A stretch of 5,364 nt of DNA from Ruminococcus flavefaciens (lineage in GTDB: Bacteria; Bacillota_A; Clostridia; Oscillospirales; Ruminococcaceae), in NCBI GenBank assembly GCA_004556875.1, contig SFFP01000173.1:1-5364 (forward strand). The letters are read 5' to 3'. A program made the position numbers and the translations under genes. Numbering within the stretch: the first letter of the stretch is position 1; each line of letters begins with the position of its first letter. Under the pieces are notes generated by a model that was not told the origin of the DNA, did no database searches, and saw only the letters and a program-made list of their open reading frames with translations. Positions 5,220-5,364 of this stretch are shown here, one piece after another.

Positions 5220-5364
5220 ATGACTGACAGTGAGTACAGAAAAATGTATGAAAAATCTCCCGACAGAGCACAGACTGCACTGTTTGACGAGTATCTGAAA
5301 TACGTTTACGCCATTGTTTACAATAAACTCAGAAGCTGCGGAAGCCGTGAAGATATAGAGGAAT
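5220..5364 (+). CDS. ECF-type sigma factor, N-terminal part (runs off the right edge)
   Basis: ATG 5220 opens a frame of 48 codons to the window end. GAGGGTGG (5209-5216) just upstream serves as the ribosome binding site. The start MTDSEYRKMYEKSPDRAQTA leads into LFDEYLKYVYAIVYNKLRSC and SREDIEE, which is the region 2.1/2.2 pattern of ECF sigma factors. Both its ends match those of the broken sigma gene on the opposite strand (MTDKE and KEDIEE), so the two are probably paralogues, and this copy shows what the other has lost. An anti-sigma gene is expected just downstream, outside the window. The first 48 residues contain no lesion. Confidence 0.8.
   Translation, partial: MTDSEYRKMYEKSPDRAQTALFDEYLKYVYAIVYNKLRSCGSREDIEE

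Overview
The window looks like a chromosomal regulatory region from a Ruminococcus-like member of the Oscillospiraceae (Firmicutes). The indications are moderate-GC genes separated by very AT-rich gaps, strong AGGAGG-type ribosome binding sites, and several ECF sigma/anti-sigma gene pairs, one with a long threonine-rich extracellular linker. The genus is inferred from style and family resemblance, not from a search.

Layout, left to right. (1) 1-253, minus strand: the N-terminal 84 residues of a secreted protein of unknown function. (2) 254-663: a divergent AT-rich intergenic region with a textbook sigma-A promoter (TTGACA-N17-TATAAT) firing rightward and several small inverted repeats. (3) 664-2485, plus strand: an intact translationally coupled pair, an ECF-type sigma factor and a single-pass membrane protein (short cytoplasmic tail, membrane helix, 65-residue Thr-rich linker, extracellular C-terminal domain), probably its anti-sigma factor. 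The pair ends at a strong hairpin that can serve both strands. (4) 2532-4264, minus strand: a second sigma/anti-sigma pair that appears doubly broken. The anti-sigma gene has a one-base frameshift at a run of A residues just after its membrane helix, and the sigma gene has lost about 37 codons of its region 2, leaving a five-codon start followed by an out-of-frame remainder. (5) 4265-4461: a divergent promoter region. (6) 4462-5067, plus strand: an intact HD-domain phosphohydrolase of the RelA/SpoT hydrolase type with its own promoter and terminator. (7) 5068-5364: a promoter region and the first 48 codons of a third ECF sigma factor, closely related at its start to the broken one.

The most interesting non-coding signal is a 45-bp element present twice: on the minus strand upstream of the broken sigma gene (4309-4353) and on the plus strand upstream of the third sigma gene (5127-5171). 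Each copy has two conserved blocks, GTGTTRCACTTT and AGTATRTATTATGAAAGCG, separated by exactly 14 divergent bases, and lies 44-48 bases before an ATG of an MTD-starting sigma gene. The spacing fits an ECF-type promoter, so these may be autoregulatory promoters of one paralogous sigma family. Together the window reads as a cluster of envelope-sensing sigma modules in different states: one intact, one decaying, and one entering at the right edge.
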